In this document: one piece after another, positions 10,665 to 23,539 of the stretch | Numbering within the stretch: the stretch's first letter is position 1 | How the letters are laid out: every line of letters starts with the position of its first letter | NCBI GenBank assembly: GCA_023213395.1 | Contig: CM041465.1 | Location: 74,779,741 to 74,843,740, forward strand | Length of the DNA stretch: 64,000 bases | DNA from: Cycas panzhihuaensis | Taxonomy: Eukaryota > Cycadophyta | Direction of reading: 5' to 3' | Made by a program: the position numbers and the translations under genes | Notes under the pieces: generated by a model | Databases searched by the model: none | What the model saw: only the letters and a program-made list of their open reading frames with translations | What the model was told of the DNA's origin: nothing

Positions 10665-11153
10665 TGTTATAATTTATAATTATACTCCGATACCATATTA
10701 GAAATATAGAGTAATACAATAGAATTATAAAATGCATATGTAATGACAAAATAATCTTATGAGTTATGTACACATATAAAGGAATCAACATAAATGTAAA
10801 GTAAATAATAGATCAAGTATGCAATACACAATCACCATAAGAGAGACATCATATTTATATGCAGAAAACCCAGTGTGAGAGAAACCATAGGAGAAGATGG
10901 AGTTAGAACTCCTTTTAATGATCAAAATGAATATATCTCTTTTCTTAAGTTCTCAAGTGATATGCGTACATATTTATATTGATGTTTACCTCATGAGTAG
11001 CCTATCATATACCTTTACATTATCCAATAGTATATAATCATAGATATGCATGTATCTCATATATCTTGATGTAAGTGGATGATGGGATTGTATATATGTC
11101 ATATCATATTATCATTAAACATTATGTATGTGATTAAATCATATATTCCAATA
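10665..11153 (-). repeat. LTR of element C, copy 1
   Basis: 489 bp, matching 41718-41764 joined to 49312-49765, and, with an internal deletion, 53545-53797. The element is on the minus strand, so this is its 3' LTR. Confidence 0.7.
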
Positions 11154-14100
11154 TTTTCTCTTAATGTTTAATGTATTTGAATTTTCATGTGTTCATCCCT
11201 TGTTTTTCATGTCTTCATATCCTTGGTCTTTAACTTGAATGTTGTATTCTTTAAACTATATCTTGTATCTATATATCTATATCATGTGTTATCACATGTA
11301 AGCTATAATAAACCCATTTGTAGTAAACCTATATATAATCATCTGTGTACCTTAGTGACTAACTATGAACAACCAACCTATAAATATCAACCATAATTTT
11401 TTATTAACATTAATATATATGAAGTATCTTCCTAAACATCTTCATATATTCACTCTTATAGCCACTTTCATCAATATCAACTATCATCAAATAAATCAAT
11501 AAATAAATTGATTTCTAAGTCCATATAAAACAACAACTATTTGCCAAAATACATGGATAACCAGCTTCTATAATTGCTAGTTCTCTAAGTAGTTACTTTA
11601 GATACATGGTTCATCACCTTTTAAAATGCGTGTATAAGAGTAGCATAATCTCGCCTCTTAGATACAAGTTATAATGACACAATCAAGTGTGCTATGCAAG
11701 AGTAGCTTGTGAAACCTATACTTAACTCTTGGGAACAAGATTTATTTTGTGTGCCTTTTTAATTTCACAATTTAGAACCTTTCCTTTTGTATCCATTATT
11801 CACACATCAACAAATCATCATCTCAAAAATAACAAACTCTGAAAATAAATCGAAGTACTTGGTCAAGACAAGTTAGATGTAATAAGACAACATTAACAAT
11901 ATGTTTCCTATACCTCTTATCATACATGGCTAGTTAGTTTTCTCAATGACAAACACAAATAAACATCTTTTATCTTTTCTTCTTTTAGTTAGACCTTCTC
12001 AAAAATTAAATATTAGTTGGATAACATCAATAACTAATTTGGCATATCAATTAAACAATTATATTATACTTTTAATTATGTCATAAACAAGTGGAATTCT
12101 CTTATCAATCTCCTTATCTCTCTAATATTAATCAAATAAACTAATTAGACCCTTAATCAGATACTAGATGGTACTATCAATTATTAAATAGGTGTCTTTC
12201 ATCATTCATAAGAAAACTATTTAGTTAACCAAGTGATCTTTAACATTTGAATAGTACTGGCCATTACACTAAATCAAGTGTATACATTTCTAAGAGGGAT
12301 TTTCATGTCTAATATTATAATAAATTTTCGTATCAATAATTCATCAAATATTTTATACTTTTTAAACTAATTTTGATCCTTCAAATATTATAAATAAGCT
12401 ATAAATTAATATATTTTAAATGAAACTTTCTTTTCATTTATTTATTTACCAAAAATAACTTTACCATGATATCTGAAGCCTTTGAAAACATCATAATGTA
12501 CTAAAATTCTTCTAAAACATATTATAAAATATATATTTTTATAAGGTTTAGAGCACTTTCATAAACTTTACCTATTATTTTCTATATTTTGTTGACTGAA
12601 GTATGCCTTGTGACCATTCATTTTGACCATCACGAAGTTCTCTTTCCAACACAACTGATGACACCTGATTTTAATATCCTAATAATGATTTGTGGTAAAA
12701 AAAGACCAATATATCCTAAAAAACTAAGTGATGATTAAGAAATGGGCTTTTAAATTTTAAAATCTATTCTAATTTAAAATATAAATTTTATAAATATAAA
12801 AATATTCTCATTTAATTAAATTTAGTTTGAGATCCACCCCCTTTGTAGATTAGCCTCTAGTTTTATGGCTTTTCTATGTTACCTGCTAATTAATTGAAGG
12901 GATTATTGGGCTTTAAAAAAATAATTAAATTTTTATTTTCAAATATAATTTTTTAAATTAAAACTTTGAATTCATCCACAATTTTTTTTATCTATGGAAT
13001 GAATATTCATATTTACATTTCTATGTTTGTAAATTATGAATCTTCTCTGAAAAAATTCTTGTGAGCTAGGTGTTTGGTGTTAGTCTGACATTAATCATTT
13101 CTCTATTTGATGGCTGGCAAGTGTTCTCTCCATGGTAGATTTCTCCATTTTGGGTATCTTTTTAAATGGGCTTAGATGAGTAGCTAGTTGCGAAGGCTTC
13201 TTAATGGTGTAGTTATTAGGTAGTGTTTCATCTTGATTTTGTGTTACAAAATCACATGGCATTCAAGCATGTGATGTTCTTCGTTTCTATTCACTTGCAT
13301 CTTGAACTTGACTTTCATGAAGGGTGCATGGCATTTCCTCTTCATGATATTCTTTGTGCATGCATGGATGTTTAGATAGATTTTGAGTAGGTAGCACATT
13401 ATCCATTGATTTCTTATCTTGTGTTATCTTCTAAGTGTAGGTATTCTCCTCTTTATGTATGGGTGTTTCTTCTATATAGTTGTATTGGTTTCATAATCTA
13501 TTTATGAGTTATTGCTGTTTCATTCTTTCTCCATTATTCAATGTCCTCTTTTCTTTAGTCTAAATATGGGAATACCTTTAGTAGTAAAGGGATCTCTAAA
13601 ATTCTCAATTATAACACTTCCTTGTGCTTTAATTTTAATCTTTACTTTGCCCAATGGCCTTAAAAGAGATAGAAGGGAACAATGATATTTGTCAATTCTT
13701 TTTGTTGTTAGTTAATTTAGGTGGTCTAAGAGGCGACCTATAAAAAATATATAGTTATTAACAAAATCTAATTTGGAGAGAAAATCCTGGCTATGCATTC
13801 CCTTCTATTTCTCTTTCATTTACATTTGGTCTACTCTTCTAATTATATTTGTTCACATGGTTACCCTACAAATTTAAAGGCTCCTTTAGCAATTCCCATG
13901 GATGAGGATGAGGTGAAGAAGCAATGAATAATGTGTTTATTATGGCAACATGTGCTTCAATGCATTGGCATATTTTATGTACTGTCATTTCCACAACAAG
14001 CTTATATGCATATGTTATGTTGTAAACCCATGTATATATATTGCAATATATTTTCCCTCATAAAGGTTTTCATTCCATGATAATATTCTTATAAAACCAT

Positions 14101-14275
14101 CTATAATGTCATTAAAATTTTCATCAAACCATTCAATAATATGCCCACATAAATATTTCATACCACTATAATATCATCATGCCCTCATTTGTAAATATCA
14201 ATTACTCTTTATAAATTTGCTATATTTCATCATTATAATAATGAAATATGTGCCATATACTTGTCATATAACTCG
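10665..14275 (-). mobile_element. Element C, copy 1: 3' LTR plus internal region, truncated
   Basis: The LTR (10665-11153) begins TGTTATAATTTATAAT and ends TTCCAATA. On the minus strand it is preceded by a degenerate purine tract in the place of a polypurine tract. The internal part, 11154-14275, matches 49766-52943 throughout. Similarity stops abruptly near 14275, so the 5' end and 5' LTR present in the other copy are missing here. No gag or pol domain is recognised on either strand; the open frames are short. It is a decayed or non-autonomous LTR element. Confidence 0.6.
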
Positions 14276-15950
14276 CTTTTCTATTTTTCACTTTAAATGG
14301 AATCATAATTTAGATTTTAGAAAAATGACTCAAAAAAGAAAAAAAAAAACTACAAGCATAATCATAATTAAAAAAATAGTTCACACAAAAAAGATGTTAG
14401 TTGAGTCCACTTTACTACGAAAAAACCCACAATGTAAACCTTAAAAGAAATGTATAACTAAAAAAGAAACTTAAAGCATCAAATGTAACATGTAAAGCCA
14501 AAGGAAGCTTCAAAAATTAAGAAAAGTCATACACTAGTTATACTTGCATATGAGGGTGGTGGGCACCTTAGAATCATGCTCAGAAGGCCAATTTATCTAC
14601 TTGTAATACCAGTATGCAAGAGGGGAAGTGAGGCAATAAGAAAGAAATCAAGTTGGTTGAATGTAAATAGAGGGAAATTGGTTCTAACAATGCTACAATT
14701 AAGAGGAGAACTATTGATTAATAGCTTAACCCCAAATGCTAACAAGTACAAAATAATAAAGCTTAAGCTTACAAATGAAATACATCCAAGAAATAAAGAA
14801 AATCACAAGCAAACCAATGCAAGATTATCTATAATAATTCTCACTCAAACAAGCAACATAAAGGAACTAAATCAATGGTAAATCATGCTCCTCAAATAAG
14901 AAGAAAAATGAGAGAATCACTAATTTGTATTCAAAATAATATATAGGAGGATGTTAGTATAGACTTACAGAAACCAACTTCTAATAAAAAAAAGAAAATT
15001 AAACAAGTTAGAATGAAGAGGAGAAATCCCAAAGTAATGGGACACCAATAATTGCTCTCCAACTAGTTGCCTTACTTCAAAAAGAAGAGAAGAACCATCA
15101 TAACTTATTTATAAGCATCCCAACAAGCACCTAAGACCTACGAACAAAACAACACAAGCTCATAAGCAAGAGTTAAAAGTAAGAATAAAGAAGAGTAACA
15201 AAAGATTCAAAGGAATGACTAAAGATTAAAACATTCAAAAGACCCATACTAAATGAGCTTATATGATTAAATAAGGATCTTTAGAGCATAGTTTTGATAA
15301 GAAATCATTTATATTATGTCCATAGTATCCATTTTTTATATTTTATATGGTACAAATGCAAAAATAGAATGTAAAATAATACAAAATTCAAGTTTTTTTT
15401 TTTTTTTTCTATTTTGAGAGTGTAATAGACTATCCTATCAAAATCAAAAGAATACCATCAAATTTACAAGGGTCACATCACTAATTTTGATGTTATGTTA
15501 TATACTATCAATGTTTTTATAGAGTCCTTATAAACAAGATAGGATATTATCACGGATTTTGATAAAGTCAATATAAATGCAGTGGGGTAATATCGTCAAA
15601 ATTCAAAATCACATAGACAAGCATTTTTAAGCACAAATAAGCCGATAAACTCATGAAAAAGTATCAAACTAAGAAGCCAAAACATTGTGAAAGAGGATGG
15701 TTAACAAAATCAATCATAATAATTAGTGTCCTAAGATAAGGGTTTCAAACAAGAAGTTAATAACACACTAAATAATTAACATCATATAAGAAAGTAAGAA
15801 CTTTCAAATTTAAAATCTTAAAGTTGACTAATACTAACTATACTATAATAACATAAGTTTTTTAATTTAAAAGTTGAAGGAATATCCCCCTTTTTTAGAT
15901 GTTTGGTATGTGAACTAGATTATTCTAGGAGAGAAGTTAAAAGTTGGGAT
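14276..15950. other. Unassigned AT-rich region
   Basis: It lies between the truncated element C and the 5' LTR of element Y. Open frames at 14217-14444 and 14576-14881 are lysine- and asparagine-rich, as expected of AT-rich DNA, and match no family I recognise. A T16 run is present at 15393-15408. There is no clear relation to other parts of the window. Confidence 0.5.
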
Positions 15951-16702
15951 CAATTTCTTGGCTCCTGGGAATGACATTGATATGACAACATAAATAAGTT
16001 TAGGTATGCATCTTCACCTCTATCACATTACTTGTATAATCCTTATGACATGCATTTTATTGGTTATTTGATGCTTTCCTATTTATACATTTTGCTTTCT
16101 TTTGTCTGCCTCTTTGCCTATGATGGCTAGGACTCTAGTCTGATGGCTTTAGAGCCTCTCGCCCATTGATCGGTTGGAAAAGAATACCTCTTCATGACTT
16201 TGTGACTCATCCTTTTGCCTTGTTCTCATCCTTTTGACCTTGTTTTCCCTTAACTCCCATCGGTCGCCTACCATTTTAGACCTTGGGATTGGTTTTTGGA
16301 AGTTAGAGTGGCCTTAGGGCAGGTTTTTGGGCTTTGTTTTCACTCTTTGTTGTCATCCTATAGCCATTTTTTCTATAGATAGTGGTACTATAGAGAAATT
16401 AATGGTACTATGGCCAAAACTATAGTATCAAAGCTTTGGTCATGGTATAACTGTTTATCCACCCAACCATCTCTCCAATGGATAAAAGACTCTTTTGCTA
16501 CCTTGTTTAGTGGGCCCACTACACCATGTTAGCCCAAAGTGACTCGTCGCACCCTTGGGGACTCCCATTGGACCTCAAAATTAATTTTTTATTCAAAAAT
16601 TTGTTAATATTTGAGCTTTTCTTTGGTCCCAACTTTAGTTTTGGGTGGTGGTTTTTCCACCTTGTGGGCATGAAATCACCACCTCCTCACCTTGTTTTTT
16701 CC

Positions 16703-16710
16703 TATAAAAA
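16703..16710 (+). promoter_or_regulatory. Candidate TATA box in the 5' LTR of Y
   Basis: TATAAAAA, followed by CCTCCAATTT and the transcript-leader-like pyrimidine-rich stretch. The same box is kept in the 3' LTR at 34716-34723. The position, about 750 bp into the LTR, would define U3/R. Confidence 0.5.
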
Positions 16711-17246
16711 CCCTCCAATTTGAGGGTAGGGAATGAATCATCTTCCTCTCTTCTCATGACACTAAAATATTGTCAGAATCCCACCGTAGCTTCTATTCTT
16801 GTTCCATGTAACTTGTATGTTACTGAACATTAAGGAGTGACTTTGGAAGATCTTCCTCAAGGGCTACAAGGGAGCTTTAGAGAGTCATTCATCAAGTTGC
16901 AAGTGGTTCCACACCTCTCTTCATCGGCTTGAGCAACTCTCTCCACCTTGGTTGGCTTGTTGTGAGGTCCCTCTCACCCTTCTCTTATATTTTTGGCATG
17001 TTGCAGGAGTAGGATTATTGGATTTTAGTAGTTTCATTAGTATTTTGAGCTATAGAAGGTAAGGTTGGGCCTTGCTCCCTCCCTTGCCTTGTTATTCCAT
17101 CATGTTACCAAGTTGTAGGGTTTTGGTAGAGAGCTTTCCCCCTAGTACAAGTAGGGAAACCTTTCATGTAAAGGAGGGGGGTGTGCCATTTTGAGGCACT
17201 ACTTTCCCCTTTCATTTCATGTTTGCATGGTTATCATTTTAAATGT

Positions 17247-17248
<2 letters not shown>

Positions 17249-17293
<45 letters not shown>
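17249..17293. repeat. (AT)n microsatellite
   Basis: About 22 AT units. The 3' LTR has only a short ATATGG at the matching place (near 35260), so it expanded after insertion of Y. Confidence 0.95.
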
Positions 17294-17296
<3 letters not shown>

Positions 17297-18442
17297 TTTC
17301 ATACTTCCATTGATTTGCTTGCATAAGATAGGTTCTAGTAGATTGTTGCAATATATCTCTTTCTTAAGAACTAACTTATAGGAACAAGAAAGAAGGCAAT
17401 CTTTCCTGCAAACCCTAGGGTTTGGAGTTGGAAGACATCCCAATATGGTAAGTGCCATGTTTTGGTTTCTTTTATCTCATTTCCTTTCCTTTTCCTCTCC
17501 TTTTAATATTTCTATATTGCCTTTCATTTGGGGCAGGTAAGGGGAGCCCCCACACTTTTATGCACAACAATGGAGTTTCTAAAGAGGAAAAAGGAGATTA
17601 AAGGAAGATTAAAAAGAGAAGCATCATCAACTGCTATTAGACCAGGTGCATACCTTCTAACCCCATTCTCCTTTTTACTTATTTTTGCTCTTTGATTAGT
17701 ATTCCTATGCCTTATTCCCTTACTATAGTAGTTCCTTTCCCCCTTATTTTATCATTTCTTTTTCCACATAAAAGGAACCAATAAGGGAAGGGGGGGTTTA
17801 GGGTTAGGGATTATGGTTTACTTGTTAAAAGGGAGTTATTTCTTTTCTTAGTTGAAAAGAAAGTATTGGTAATGGGGTACCCCACCTTTTACCCCCTTTA
17901 TTACATCATATTAAAGCTTAGTCTCATAGTAAGAATATATAAAAAAGGAGAGTGAAAGTGAATGAGAGTGAGGATCTTTGTTGTTTACTTGATTTCTTTC
18001 ACTTTGTTATCCATTTTCTCTCATTTACACCCATCATCCTTCTGGCTATCTCCCTTCTAGATACACCTAACTTTGTTTGATTTCTCACTTAAACCCTTCA
18101 CTTGCCATCTAAGCAAGTAGACTCATCCCACTTGGCCCCTTTCATTCCCTCTCCTTTCTTTCATACCACATTGGTCCCTCTCAAAGGGAACTCACCCAAC
18201 CATGGTATGAAGGGGAAGGAGTGCGTCGCTATATTCTATCCCCATTCCTCTTTACTCTCAAAACATTAATTACAAAGGGAATGGGTTGCGTTTATGTGTT
18301 TTTGAATCTACACTTCCATGGTATATGAGCACCTTATATGGCCTGCCTAGGATTCCATCACACCCTCAAACTAGGTCCTACACCTTAGGCCTAGTACCCT
18401 TTGGTGTGAGTTATCTTAGTACCCCCAATATGAGTAATCTCA

Positions 18443-18463
18443 TTGGTGAACATATTGGGAACA
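18443..18463 (+). promoter_or_regulatory. Degenerate primer-binding site of element Y
   Basis: TTGGTGAACATATTGGGAAC directly abuts the LTR end. It matches the tRNA-Arg-type site reported for Ogre/Tat elements at both ends of the motif (TTGGYGA and TGGGRAC), with mutations between. Confidence 0.5.
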
Positions 18464-18715
18464 CTGGTTAGAATGCTTTAGGTTTCTTTTAGCCTTATCT
18501 TACACCCTTTTTTCCTTTTGCTAAGGCTTGTTAGGGTGTCTCTTTCTTTTATATCTTGTTTATTTCTTTCTATTCTTTCTTGTGTTTCCTCTACTTCTAT
18601 AAGGTGAGTGTTTTACCCATGTATGTGCCATTTCTCACACTGCTTATGTGGCTTACTACCCATTGAAGTAGAGCCTACTTACTCTTATATCCCTTCATCT
18701 AACTAAGCGTCTCCA

Positions 18716-19944
18716 ATGGAGGGTTATCCTTCTAAATTGGCTAATGACCCTTGTGCTTTAGATTAGCCTCATTTTGAGGCCCCTTCTTCCCATTATGATC
18801 CCACCTAAGTTGGTGAGGATCCTACCTACTATCATACTAAATTGGTTAAAGGTTGCCAAGACCCTCAATTACTTCCTATGTATGTCATAAAAAGTTGTCA
18901 ACCTAGGGATCTTGCTTCATGTTCCAAAGGGGTCCTCCCAACCTATCCATCCCATTCTAGTTAGTAAGGGGAGGTTTTCACCTCTTGTGACCATCCACAT
19001 ACTTCTTATGGGGATGTAGTTGAAGCCTTATATGAGTGCTTCAAGGTCATAACTATGTGACAACTCCCTAAGTGGTTGCATATATTCCTTTAAATCTCAG
19101 CTCTCTTGTCTTCCATTATCCCCCCTCCTTCATCTCTTCCTTCTCCTTCCTCTACCCTACAAGAAGTAGTCCCAATGGGGCATGAGTCCACATGCATCTC
19201 TCCTGGCCAACTAACCACTTTATGTATACAAACCCCTCTAGTGGCGGTAAGTATACCCTCACTTTCAACAAACATGCCTCGACCCATTAATATAGCTACT
19301 TTGTCTTATGCTTTAACCGTTCCCTTTGTCATGTGCTATATAAGACATGTGGGTATGACTTCCATTCCTTTGCAGTTACAAACTATGGACCCTTCACTGT
19401 ATATTCCTCCTAAGTACACATCTCAACCCTGGGGGCATGGGGGATCAAATCCCCTTCTTACATATGGGGTTAATTCCCTTCATCCTTATGGGGTTACCCC
19501 TCCTCTTGGGGGTCCATATGGGAAATGCCCCATTCCCTATCCTATATTTTATCAACCTTGTTCTATGCCTCATGTAGGTGCTTCCTCAGATATTTGCCTA
19601 TTCACTCCTATGGGAGCATATCCTCAACCTTTACACTCCTATGTGGCTCATCCCTGAGGTGCAGTGAAACCCTCTTATTTACCTCCTTATTTAAGGATCT
19701 CCCATATGAGGGATGCTTACTCATGTCTACCAGGAGGGATATCCTACCCTCCTACCTCCTATATTCCTTTCTAATAAGGGAATTATCGTTATTATGCCAC
19801 CCCTTACTTGCCAAATGTTAGGGTTAGGCATCCCTACACTATATTCCCTCATTCTCAAGTTGATCTGCTAGCTTAATTGGGGACCCATCCCTTTATTAAC
19901 TATTGATCAACTCCCTTATACATCGAGGTGCTAAGAACCAACTT
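18716..19944 (+). pseudogene. Element Y gag, N-terminal part
   Basis: A single frame can be followed from the ATG at 18716 to 19944 with no frameshift. It is interrupted only by TAG, TAA and TGA where Gln or Arg codons would fit. The open part 19106-19654 encodes a Pro-, Ser-, Tyr- and Gly-rich segment with phrases such as YGVTPPLGGPYG and AYPQPLHSYV. This is the low-complexity N-terminal region often seen before the folded gag domain in large gypsy elements. At 19944 the frame is cut by a nested LTR element, and it resumes in phase at 21970 and then 27292. The start codon is the first in-frame ATG after the LTR region but is unverified. Confidence 0.65.
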
Positions 19945-21964
19945 TATTATGATCCTCCACCGTATGATGTTACTCTTATTGTAATTTATCCTACATGCAT
20001 AATTCTAAGAGATGGGTAACCTTAATAGCCCCACATATATGTATGTAATGTATGAGTGGGATAATCAATTATGTATTTATAATCTTATATTAATGAATGT
20101 TCTTTAGAACTTCATCTCCTTCTTTATCATTTATTTATCATTTTCTATTTCTATTTCTTTTTATTGAATGGTTACAGGAATAGGTTTATTACAATTAGTA
20201 TCAGATCAACAATCTGGGTATCACCAAGGGTTTGAAAGCATATTTGAGACAATAAATGTTAAAAATTCTAAAACGTAATAGTGAATTTAAGACAAAATGG
20301 ATTATCCTATAAATTTTGAGTGGTTGCATAATAGATTTTGAGGTGAAAGTATCAAAATTATAGAAAAATTAATTTTGGCTTATTTTTTTCTATCATTATA
20401 TTTCTAGGACAAATCTGCAACTTCAACTTCAAAGAGTCATAACTTTGGCTACATATATTCAAATGACCTTAAATTCTTTTTAATTCTGTGCATTTTTTAA
20501 TTTACTTTCCAATGGAAGTGGTTTTAGGCTGATCAAATTTTAGAGGAGAAAGTTATTAGCATTTTATTAGTAGGTACTATTGTAATCCCTAGAAACCCTA
20601 ATAGTGAAATTCTTAAAAGGGGTATAACTTTTGATCTAGATATTAGAATTCAATTTGACTAAACCATTGGAATTGTATTTTAGAGGTTGTCATCTTAGTC
20701 CATGTTTAATATATTTTTGAGCTATATTTTTTTCATAAATAATTTTTTTAAATTTAAGGGTTTCATACTATATTTTTCTTAACCATTCAGACTTTGTTCA
20801 CAAAACCATTGCTTTTGAGGCCTAATATATATTTTTTGCATCAAAATTAGGGGATAGCAGGCTATAGACACCCTTAATATCTCTTACATCCATATTATTA
20901 TGGCTATGAAAAGGCCCACACCATGCATATTTAATATAGATGGGACCTTTTTGTAAATGATTGGGCTATAGATATACATGCATATTTAAAATTACTTGAT
21001 GATAAATATATGAGCAATAAAGAGATGAAAAAAGTAGCCTCATTATATCTACAAGGAGAGGCTTATAATTGGTTTAAGGAGTGGTATAGATCTAGTTTAT
21101 TAAATTCACCTTCCTGGCTAATATTAGATATATATAAAAAATATAATGATTCTTGGTGGAAAGAGATGTAAAGCTTGGAGCAAGACAAATAAGAAGCTCA
21201 TCAAATTCTTGAGAGGTATAAGCAAAATATGGGATAAGGAATTTTTCCCACTCCACAAAGCCAGGAACAAAAGAAATATGATGAGAAAGAAAAGGAATAT
21301 CAAGAGCAAGTAACAGAAGTTGTTTGTCACCCCACATCACCAATTATACCCAAGGACAAGGAAGAAAATGCATCACCAATGGTTAAAAGATAAGCTAAAA
21401 TGGAACCATATCGGCATCTATATTATTGAGAGGCCCAACACAACAGAACTTATCAAGCAAGGCACTCATCAACTGTAAATACTAGGCAAGCACAATATTC
21501 AAGCTTAAGGTTTTAGCATTACAGATATCTAAAATATATTAGAGGACATCCAGGGTGTATCAAAATCAACTTGGGATGGATAGATCCTCATTCCATGCAT
21601 AACTTTTCTAATGAACTTTAGAAGAACTATTAATTGGATAATAATAATAGGAGGTGGTCACATGTATCATTAAATCAGGATGCTTCGAGGATGAAGCATT
21701 TTAAGAGGTAGGGCATGTTATGATCCTCCACCATATGATGTTACTCTTATTATAATTTATCCCAAACACATAAGTCTAAGAGTTGGATAGCCTTAATATC
21801 CCCATATATATGTATGTAATGTATGAGTGAGATGATCAATTATGTATTTGTAATCTTATATTAATGAATGTTCTTTGAAACTTTATCTCCTTCTTTATCT
21901 TTTGTCTATCAATTTTTATTTCTTTTTCTTTATGTTGAATGGTTATAGGAATAGGTTCAGTACA
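19945..21964 (+). mobile_element. Non-autonomous LTR retrotransposon nested in Y gag
   Basis: Two 249-bp LTRs, 19945-20193 and 21716-21964, are flanked by a perfect 5-bp target duplication AACTT (19940-19944 and 21965-21969). The LTRs begin TATTATGATCC and TGTTATGATCC and end TTACA and GTACA. After the 5' LTR comes TTAGTATCAGATC, a decayed initiator-Met primer site. Before the 3' LTR is the purine tract AAGAGGTAGGGCA. The 1.5-kb interior has room only for a gag fragment, with no protease, reverse transcriptase or integrase. It would depend on a partner element. Confidence 0.92.
20930..21420 (+). pseudogene. Gag remnant of the nested non-autonomous element
   Basis: The plus-strand frame around 20980-21170 reads LYLQGEAYNWFKEWY and LLNSPSW, the core pattern of the retrotransposon gag domain (small-residue helix, then A..W...). 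It continues with an acidic, Lys/Glu/Gln-rich stretch to about 21400. TAA and TAG codons break it, for example shortly after the gag core near 21168. No zinc knuckle is clear. It resembles gypsy-type gag, unlike the copia gag of E1 next door. Confidence 0.6.
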
Positions 21965-21979
21965 AACTTACTGCTCCAT

Positions 21980-22615
21980 TATAAAATAATGTGACAACAA
22001 ATATTTTGGAGGAAAAAATTTTAACAAGTTGGTAATATAGTTTCTCCCACAAACTTCTATGGAGGGATTTAAAGGTAGCAGGAGCCCCCCTTAGCTAGGG
22101 GTTACGGGGAGGGGGCTTGGGGGTAGTAGCCCTTAACCCAGAAAGCTAGCATTGTAAAACATACTAAATTATAAAGAGAATTAGGGTCATTCATTCAAAA
22201 TATCCTAGATTTGATGGTCGAGATTTTTGCCTTATATGACTCTCTCATATAACTTGATTTAGGGTGTTTTTTCATTATGTTGATGATATTTGATGTATTG
22301 GATATACTGTATTAAGTATAGGTGGCTGGTTGTTATTACTGTGAGCATTCTGCTATAGATTATATACATTTATCTATTCTTAGATAATAAAGATTGATAC
22401 CTTTCCTATGTGGATGTTTTCTTAGCATACAACTAGAGTTTTACCACATTATATCTGGTGTATATATGATGCTTTAGCTTTCTAATTTATTTATTATATT
22501 ATCTCTGATTTAAGAACTTGCATGTTAAATTTCAATTTCAATTCTTGTAACTAGTTGCAAAATAGTTTAGATCTTGGTGGAAGTTTCTAGTTATTGGGAC
22601 CTAGTTTTCTCAATA
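21980..22615 (+). repeat. 5' LTR of E1
   Basis: Pairs with 26622-27286. Both carry GATAATGTGACAA near the start and GGGACCTAGTTTTCT near the end. The two copies differ at many sites, so the insertion is not recent. Confidence 0.88.
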
Positions 22616-22617
22616 AG

Positions 22618-22630
22618 TGGTATCAGAGCC
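22618..22630 (+). promoter_or_regulatory. Primer-binding site of E1
   Basis: TGGTATCAGAGCC, the complement of the initiator-Met tRNA 3' end, two bases after the LTR. Confidence 0.9.
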
Positions 22631-22690
22631 ACTTTTATTTTTGTAACAAGTTTATAAAGGTTTTAGTGTCAGCTTTTTCTACATTAAACG

Positions 22691-23500
22691 ATGAAACTAA
22701 CAAATGTAAAGTTTGAGGTGGAGAAATTCAATTGCAAGAATAATTTCAAGTTATGGAAGTTGAAAGCATATAATGTTCTAGTATAACAAGGTTTATACAG
22801 AGCACTTACAGGCAAATCGAAGAAACCCACAAGGATGGACAATGACGAATAGGATGATCTGGATAAAAGGGCTCTTATCATAATATGATTATGCTTGGTA
22901 GATAAAGTTTATTTAACATTATAGAGGAGAAGATAGCAACAGGATTATGGACTTAGTTAGAAGACTTGCACATGACCAAACCGGTGACAAATCAAATCTA
23001 CTTGAAGAAGCAACTGTACTCATTACAGATGAAGGAAGGTATAAAAATTACTAATCATTTAAATACTTTTAATACTTTTATTTATTAGTTGGCTAGTATC
23101 AATGTCACAATTGAGAATAAGAATAAGGTTATTATCTTGTTATATTTATTACCAAAATGTTAGGATAATAATATCACCTCAATTAGTTTTAGAACTATAG
23201 ATGAATTAGACTATGATTCTGTTATGAATGCTTTGCTAACAAAAGAGATGAGGAGGAAGTCCAGTCTTAAAACCTCCACACTAAAAATTATAATAGTAAG
23301 GGGAAAAATGGTTGAGAGAGGATAAAGCTCTAGGGACACATCGAGGTCAAAGTCAAAAGGCAAGAAGAGTAAGCTCAAACGTTGGCACTATGATAAGATA
23401 GGTCACCTTAAGAAGGATTACTACAAAAGGAATGAGTTCTAGAAAAAGGAAGATCATGCCAAGGAGACTAATCAAATGGAATTAAATCAAGGTATAGATG
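22691..23500 (+). pseudogene. E1 copia gag, broken
   Basis: From the ATG at 22691 the frame reads VKFEVEKFNCKNNFKLWKLK and, after a TAG, GLYRALTGKSKKPTRM and KRALIII, the standard N-terminus of copia gag in the TNT1-like group. Near 23379-23425 the zinc-knuckle region reads RWHYDKIGHLKKDYYK. The expected Cys-x2-Cys-x4-His-x4-Cys has kept its His but lost all three Cys, by TGT/TGC changes to CGT or TAT/TAC. Numerous stops are present. Gag and pol would be one frame in an intact relative. Confidence 0.75.
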
Positions 23501-23539
23501 ATGATGATGTCTTGGTTGCTTATAATATGTCCTATTATC

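Larger units (their letters stand above)
15951..18442 (+). repeat. 5' LTR of element Y
   Basis: Aligned by eye with 33966-36457 over its whole length. The first bases are CAATTTCTTGG against TTATTTCTTGG in the 3' copy, so an original TGATTTCTTGG is likely. It ends GTAATCTCA, giving the canonical CA. Differences include an AT microsatellite (17249-17293) present only here. The short open frame 16526-16723 recurs in the other LTR but has no known domain and is probably not a gene. Confidence 0.85.

Noticed and set aside
14217-14881. Two Lys/Asn-rich plus-strand frames as possible small genes
   Set aside because: The composition fits AT-rich random DNA; no motif, no promoter, no second copy.
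16526-16723. A 65-codon frame repeated at 34539-34736
   Set aside because: The repetition is explained by the two LTRs of Y; the frame has no domain and overlaps the promoter region.
17234-17458. Minus-strand frame containing IYIYIY repeats
   Set aside because: Translation of the AT microsatellite in an LTR.
21092-21343. Minus-strand frames opposite the small element's gag
   Set aside because: Shadows of the plus-strand gag remnant.
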